From Lunularia cruciata (lineage: Eukaryota; Streptophyta; Marchantiopsida; Lunulariales; Lunulariaceae), in NCBI GenBank assembly GCA_948567375.1, contig OX419759.1, forward strand, positions 56,138,593-56,202,592: a DNA stretch of 64,000 nt. Reading direction: 5' to 3'. The stretch's first letter is position 1. Each line of letters opens with the position of its first letter. The translations under genes were made by a program, and so were the position numbers. The notes under the pieces were generated by a model. It made no database searches. It worked only from the letters and a program-made list of their open reading frames with translations, and was not told where the DNA came from. Positions 58,749 through 64,000 of this stretch are shown here, piece by piece.

Positions 58749-59441
58749 CTAATTTGTGGTAGGAACCTTCTCCTCTTCATTTCGCACCTTTTTGGCATCA
58801 CTCTCACTATCTGAAGACGATGACAACGAGCATGACTCTTCTTCCTCCTCTGCATCTTCATAAAGTCCTGATCCTTCTTCTTCTTCACCCAAAGGGAAAA
58901 ACAAAGCCCTCATTTGATGCATTTTAAGTGGATCTTGTCTCAGTTCAGAAGGTAACAAGTGAAGCAATGCTGCTTGAGAAGCAACACTATGAATCTGGTC
59001 ATACCTTTCCTCATCTTTGTCAACTTCCACAGCTTCCTTACCAATGTCAGGACCTTTTGGTGAGAGATCTTCAGAATTCTCCTCCACACCTTCCATCACA
59101 TCTTTTCCTAAAAGAACTAGCTCCTTGCTAGACCCTTGTTGAGGAGTTTCTTCCTTGTCAGAGTCATCCAACCTGTTTCTGCTGAAGTGATTCCCTTGAA
59201 ACCTCCATTCTCCCCTTAGACAGTCGTGCAAGATAAAATCAGCACCATGTTCTTCAGTTTTCTTCTTCAATCTCTTCTCAAATTTATCTGCCTCTATTCC
59301 TCCAATAAAATGTTGCACACTCTTCTTGTCAATGGTAAGAGCTTTCCCTACCTTTGCTTTTGGTGGCCATTCCACCCCCGACTCCTTTACAGCAAACCCT
59401 ACTTCATGTGTGCCCAAGTGTCTCTCCAGCAGTGCCTTCAT
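58749..59441 (-). pseudogene. E4 ORF2: Gag continuation leading into ESF1
   Basis: 230 codons, in the same frame as ORF3 and separated from it by one TAG (58751-58749). The first part (GGMKALLERHLG, then KSVQHFIGGIEADKFEKR) appears to continue Gag: an 8-bp tandem duplication ccgctgaaccgctgaa near 59463 shifts the Gag frame just before it. The last part is acidic and Ser-rich (YEDAEEEEES, SSSSDSESDA) and leads directly to the ESF1 NMDW motif, as in genuine ESF1. Confidence 0.65.
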
Positions 59442-59458
59442 GCCTCCTCTGTTCCAGT

Positions 59459-60505
59459 TCAGCGGTTCAGCGGTATTGGCTCCCCAGTGTCAAAGAAGGC
59501 AACCTTCTTCATTCCGGGCTCTCCCACAAATTTCACCAGCTGCTTATGCAACGCTTCTGATAGCTCATGGCAATCTCTCTTGGCATGACTTTTACTATCA
59601 CACCACATGCACCCATAGAGCTGTCTCTTCTCTCCGATTGTTCTCGCAGTACTACTCCCACTCTGCAGCTGGTCGACCTTGGTGGTCAGAGCTTTCAGCC
59701 CCTCCATTAGTCGTGATATCTTGTCAACAGCTCCTTCCTTAGCCACCTCGCTCACTCGCTGTTCCATCTTCTCTCTCCCGGACCCAACCATGCTACTCCA
59801 AATAGGCGCTTTGGCTATTGCTTCTTCATCCAGCTCTCTCTGCCTCCGCTTGCGGCTTACCCAGACAACCGCCTCCTCAATCTTTCCCCACTCTACCGTT
59901 CCCAACCGATCAGGTTGGAGCAAATCAAGTGCATACTCCAACTCATCCCGCAAATGACTATCTGCAGCTCGTAGAAAGTAGTTAGACCTCTGTAGTCTAA
60001 TGGCCTCAGCTTCACAAGCTGATAGATGCCCCAGTCTCTTGTTAAACTCTCTTAGGAGATCTTGAGGCCCCAAGTTTTTACTCCTATCATTCACCCAATC
60101 CAAGAACATGGCCTGGGTGACCCGATCTGCATCCTGCAGCAAGAATTCCTCCTTCATCATCTGGGAGAACTCCTCCCATGTCTCTGCCCCTCTCACCAAG
60201 CCCTCAACCACCTTCTTGATTTCAAGCTCCACCAGCTTAGGGAACCTTGCAATGGCAACCTTCTCATCAAGACCATGAAGCTTAACCTCTCTCCAGTAGA
60301 CCTTCAGGTACTTAGTCACGTCCTTACCATCAAATTCCCCCCGCTGGTCCACCACAGCACGCAAACATTTTGTGACTTGCAAAGACTGCACCTTCACCCT
60401 GTCTCTTTCCTCATCCTGATCCTTCATGGCTCTCATGGTTGCCATGACAATCAGTGAGATCTCCTGTTCCCTTGTCATAACTGCAGATGAAGCCTCTGGG
60501 CCCAT
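59459..60505 (-). CDS. E4 Gag, 348 aa
   Basis: A TTG-initiated frame extends to 60580, but the first ATG is at 60505. The capsid-type helical region contains VTKYLKVYWREVKLHGLDEK, WEEFSQMMKEEF and LLREFNKRLGHLSACEAEAI. A zinc knuckle CMWCDSKSHAKRDC (CX2CX4HX4C) lies near the end. Termination follows the 8-bp duplication, so the ancestral protein was longer. This would package the element RNA into particles supplied with enzymes in trans. Confidence 0.8.
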   Translation of the reverse strand: MGPEASSAVMTREQEISLIVMATMRAMKDQDEERDRVKVQSLQVTKCLRAVVDQRGEFDGKDVTKYLKVYWREVKLHGLDEKVAIARFPKLVELEIKKVVEGLVRGAETWEEFSQMMKEEFLLQDADRVTQAMFLDWVNDRSKNLGPQDLLREFNKRLGHLSACEAEAIRLQRSNYFLRAADSHLRDELEYALDLLQPDRLGTVEWGKIEEAVVWVSRKRRQRELDEEAIAKAPIWSSMVGSGREKMEQRVSEVAKEGAVDKISRLMEGLKALTTKVDQLQSGSSTARTIGEKRQLYGCMWCDSKSHAKRDCHELSEALHKQLVKFVGEPGMKKVAFFDTGEPIPLNR

Positions 60506-60613
60506 CTCTACCTCAGCACAGCTCACCTCCTCTCCACTTAGATCAGTCCAATCTGTCCTTGTTCCCTTCCCCAACTCCAACTAGTCGTAACGTCTAAGCA
60601 CAAGCCTCGAGAT

Positions 60614-60631
60614 TCCCCAGCATGGTCGCCA
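60614..60631 (-). promoter_or_regulatory. E4 primer-binding site
   Basis: Minus strand TGGCGACCATGCTGGGGA, four bases inside the LTR end. It resembles the TGGCGAC...CTGGGGA type of PBS seen in plant Tat/Ogre-like gypsy elements. Confidence 0.7.
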
Positions 60632-60635
60632 CTTA

Positions 60636-63258
60636 TGTCGTGGGGAACGTTCGGTCTTGAGAGTGCGCCGAGCACATGGCTGCTTGTGCTTAGTTTTCTG
60701 AGGTTGACTCACCCTGAAGGTTTTGTTTTATCCTTGACTTTTGTAAAACCAATCTTGTCATGCGAGGTTGGTGTTATGGTTTCTACCTCTGCTTGGTCTC
60801 ATATCCTATTTTCTTGTGAGGTTCAAGCTATGGTTCGGGATCTGGCAGTTCATAGACCTAGGTCCGGTGGCCCTTTGATAAAATAAAATAAACAACAACT
60901 GAGTGATCTAACTGAACATAAATCCGGCGCTCAGATCATTTAATTATGCTTTTCACCTGGACCAGACTGAGAGATCCTAGAATGGAGTTTCCTCAACTCT
61001 AGTCACAATTCATAACACAAATCTGCTTCCAAGACTCATTTCACATTTCAAAAATTCCTATCCTGGTTCAAAACACAGTCCTAAGGCATCTCCAAAAGCC
61101 TTCAGCCCTTCAAGACTCCTTTCACATTTTGAAAATTCCTATCCTGGTCCAAAACACAGTCCTAAGGCATCTCCAAAAGCTTTCAGCCCTTCAAAACTCC
61201 CTTCACATTTCGAAATTTCTGTCCTGGTCCAAAACACAGCCCTCATGCATCTCCAAAAGCCTTCAGCCCTTCAAGACTCCTCTCACATTTTGGAAAGTTC
61301 TCTCCTGGTCCAAAACACAGCCCTTAGGCATCTCCAAAAGCCTTCAGCCCTTCAAGACTCCTTTCACATTTTGAAAATTCCTATCCTGGTCCAAAACGCA
61401 GCCCTAAGGCATCTCCAAAAGCCTTCAGCCTTCAAGACTCCTTTCACATTTCAAAAATTCCTATTCTGGTCCAAAACACAGTCCTAAAGCATCTCCAAAA
61501 CCTTCAGCCTTCAAGACTCCTTTCACATTTCAAAATTTCTCTCCTGGTCCAAGCACAGCCCTGCACTCTCACATTTGGAAACTCCTCTCTTGGTCCAAGC
61601 ACAGCCCTGCACTCTCACATTTCAGAATTCCTCTCCTGGTCCAAGCACAGCCCTGCACTCTCACATTTCAGAATTCCTCTCCTGGTCCAAACACAGCCAT
61701 GCACTCTCACATTTTGAAATTTCTCTCTTGGTCCAAGCACAGCCCTGCACTCTCACATTTCGAAATTCCTCTCCTGGTCCAAGCACAGCCCTGCACTCTC
61801 ACATTTTAGAATTCCTCTCCTGGTCCAAACACAGCCTGCACTCTCACATTTTGAAATTGCTCTCCTGGTCCAAGCACAGCTTTGCACTCTCACATTTTGA
61901 AATTGCTCTCCTGGTCCAAGCACAACCATGCACTCTCACATTTCGAAATTCCTCTCTTGGTCCAAGCACAGCCCTGCACTCTTACATTTCAGAATTCCTC
62001 TCCTGGTCCAAACACAGCCTGCACTCTCACATTTTGAAATTGCTCTCCTGGTCCAAGCACAGCCCTGCACTCTCACATTTCAAAATTCCTCTCCTGGTCC
62101 AAACACAGCCTGCACTCTCACATTTTGAAATTGCTCTCCTGGTCCAAGCACAGCCCTGCACTCTCACATTTCAAAATTCCTCTCCTGGTCCAAACACAGC
62201 CTGCACTCTCACATTTCGAAATTGCTCTCCTGGTCCAAGCACAGCCCTGCACTTTCAAGCCCCTTCCTGTCCAACTCGAAAATTCCTCTCCTCTGTGTGT
62301 GTTCCTCTGTCCAAACCCTCCAGCTTCTCGAGAATTTCTCCTCCTGCCAAACCCCCTCCTGTCCAACTCAAAAATTTCTCTCTTGTGTGTGTTCCTCTGT
62401 CCAAACCCTCCAGCTTCTCGAGCATTTCTCCTCCTGCCAAACCCCCTCCTGTCCAACTCGAAAATTTCTCTCCTCTGTGTGTGTTCCTCTGTCCAAACCC
62501 TCCAGCTTCTCGAGCATTTCTCCTCCTGCCAAACCCCCTCCTGTCCAACTTGAAAATTTCTCTCCTGTGTGTGTTCCTCTGTCCAAACCCTCCAGCTTCT
62601 CGAGAATTTCTCCTCCTGCCAAACCCTCTCCTGTCCAACTCGAAAATTTCTCTCCTGTGTGTGTTCCTCTGTCCAAACCCTCCAGCTTCTCGAGAATTTC
62701 TCCTCCTGCCAAACCCTCTCCTGTCCAACTCGAAAATTTCTCTCCTGTGTGTGTTCCTCTGTCCAAACCCTCCAGCTTCTTGGGAATTTCTCCTCCTGCC
62801 AAACCCTCTCCTGTCCAACTCAAAATTTCCTCTGTCCCTAAAAAGCCTTCCTGACTACTCCTTCATGATCATTCCAATCCCTTTCGATTCCCTTCCTTCC
62901 TGCCCACCTTCTGTCCTCTGCCCCCAAACTCCTCCTGTCATTCCCCGAAAAAAAAAAACCCCTTGCTCTCTCGACACTCCTCTGTCCCTTTTCAAAAAAA
63001 AACCCTACTCCTTTCTTCTCCTGAAAATTTCTGCCACTCCTCTCGAAATCCTCTGCCAAACCCTCTTGAAATCTTTTGGCATTTTGTGAAAACCCTCAGC
63101 CCTTCTCTGTCTCCTCACTTTCTCCCAAAACCAGGTAGCAAAACCACACCCGAGACATATTATCATAAATCCCTGTTTCTTACAACAAATAAAAGAGAAA
63201 AGAAAATTTATCACACCAAAAGCCTCAAGGGTACATGTGGGCTTTTTTCCCGACGACA
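60636..63258 (-). repeat. E4 LTR (5' LTR in element orientation)
   Basis: Second 2,623-bp LTR with the same three arrays at 61061-61541, 61542-62254 and 62310-62824. It supplies the promoter in element orientation; I could not place a TATA box confidently. Confidence 0.93.
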
Positions 63259-63262
63259 ACGC

Positions 63263-64000
63263 TTTACTCCAAAATGTCCTAGCTCCTCATGAGCATGACG
63301 GACCAACTGTGGTCTCTGTGATGGAAGTAGAACTACTCGCACTCTACCATCTTCCCATACATGCAAAAGGTTTTTGCCCTCCAATCTGAACCGTCTGGCT
63401 CGTTGAAGAACTCGGTCTCTCTCCTTGGCCCCAACTGTGCCACCCACAACACCAGTGCAAAGATAGTCCATCACTAAGACATCATCATGAATGTCTCGCT
63501 GAACTATACCAATATCTTCACTCTTTGGATTTGTGACCTCAATAACTCCTCTTGTATGCGCTGAGAGAGATACCACCAAAGCCTCTGAAAATATACAAAG
63601 AAAGGGCAATGCATGCCAACCTGGCACCATCTCCTCATCTGTCTCACCATGCCAACATGCTCTGGTCTGATCCTGCTGGCTGGGACATGGGTTTCTACTC
63701 AACCCATCTACATCACGGTTCACCACTCCAGGTCTGTGAACAACCGTGAAATCATACTCCTGTAAAATCAAAGCCCATCGTGCAAGCTTCCCTGAAAGCT
63801 TGTCAAACTCCATCAACCACTTCAGTGGCTGATGATCAGTGATGAGAGTGAAGGGGTTACCAAATAGGTAACATCAGAAATGTGCTATTGCCCAAACTGC
63901 TGCCAAGCACTCTCCCTCATATGAACTTTACTTTGCCTCCGCTGAATTGTTGGAGCAACTAGCATAGACCACCACAAACGCCTTCCCCTCATCATCATGC
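63263..64000 (-). pseudogene. E5 RNase H end and integrase N-terminus
   Basis: Shows ECLAAVWAIAHF, LITDHQPLKWL and VNRDVDGLSRNP, the usual end of gypsy RNase H, then a linker and HAHEELGHFGVKR, the His pair of the integrase zinc finger. The codon for the last Arg is split by E4; the matching continuation (TYRLLQSHYWW) is at 54545 downward. A stop replaces a residue near 63910. Runs off the window. Confidence 0.85.

Larger units (their letters stand above)
54547..63258 (-). mobile_element. Non-autonomous LTR retrotransposon E4 with captured ESF1 sequence
   Basis: 8,712 bp with two 2,623-bp LTRs at an exact 6,089-bp offset. Only two differences were noticed (54551/60640 and near 55110/61199), so the insertion is very recent. 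TSD is ACGC (54543-54546 and 63259-63262). Minus-strand orientation is set by a PBS beside 60636 and a polypurine tract beside 57169. The 3,466-bp interior encodes Gag and host-derived sequence but no protease, RT or integrase, so mobilisation would need enzymes from another element. Confidence 0.93.
53163..64000 (-). mobile_element. Gypsy element E5 with PHD finger, split by E4
   Basis: Reading on the minus strand from the window edge: RNase H tail, integrase N-terminal zinc finger, [E4 insertion], integrase core, C-terminal region, PHD finger, polypurine tract, LTR-like repeat. The element extends beyond the window upstream. Many in-frame stops at likely Gln and Arg codons show it is dead. 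Confidence 0.8.

Overview
This is nuclear DNA from a land plant. The evidence is a plant-type GH81 beta-1,3-glucanase, a secreted class III peroxidase with the ancestral three-intron structure, an initiator-Met primer-binding site and large numbers of Ty3/gypsy and Ty1/copia LTR retrotransposons. Short introns (113-291 bp), gene islands in AT-rich DNA and long gypsy nests would fit a bryophyte, but the sequence alone does not fix the species. All comparisons were made by eye.

Bases 1-21,900 are the genic part. A 5'-truncated GH81 gene (to 1922) is followed by sparse DNA holding a 103-bp tandem duplication, an interstitial TTAGGG array and a candidate two-exon gene. A tandem segmental duplication of about 4 and 3 kb follows. 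Each unit carries a peroxidase gene on the minus strand and an upstream foldback repeat. Copy 1 (13883-15459) reads as an intact 340-aa enzyme. Copy 2 (18559-20138) keeps all splice boundaries but has three premature stops. Scattered here are five copies of a tiny unnamed retroposon-like family, each flanked by a 10-12 bp target-site duplication. This is the best candidate for something undescribed.

Bases 21,900-28,333 are AT-rich DNA and old retrotransposon debris: a copia-type LTR end with PBS, a 440-bp LTR-like repeat called F here, a tRNA-like A/B-box relic and a gag relic. Bases 28,334-42,967 hold two gypsy elements of one family. The older E1 is split by a very young E2 (33008-40810, LTRs differing at one base that I could find, TSD GACT). 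E2 encodes an almost intact gag-protease-RT-RNaseH-integrase with one nonsense codon, and both carry extra ORFs between the PBS and gag. Bases 43,000-52,500 are older relics, mostly on the minus strand, with a dense cluster of heat-shock-element-like pentamers at 47.2 kb.

Bases 52,500-64,000 hold a minus-strand gypsy element (E5) whose polyprotein continues past the integrase into a PHD finger. Its integrase is split by E4 (54547-63258, TSD ACGC), a young non-autonomous LTR element. E4 has 2,623-bp LTRs built largely of three minisatellite arrays. Its interior encodes only Gag plus a transduced fragment of the host ribosome-biogenesis gene ESF1.

The only likely working host genes are the GH81 enzyme, the first peroxidase and perhaps the small gene at 7.9-8.8 kb. 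The rest records successive retrotransposon insertions, nested and decaying by what look like C-to-T changes.
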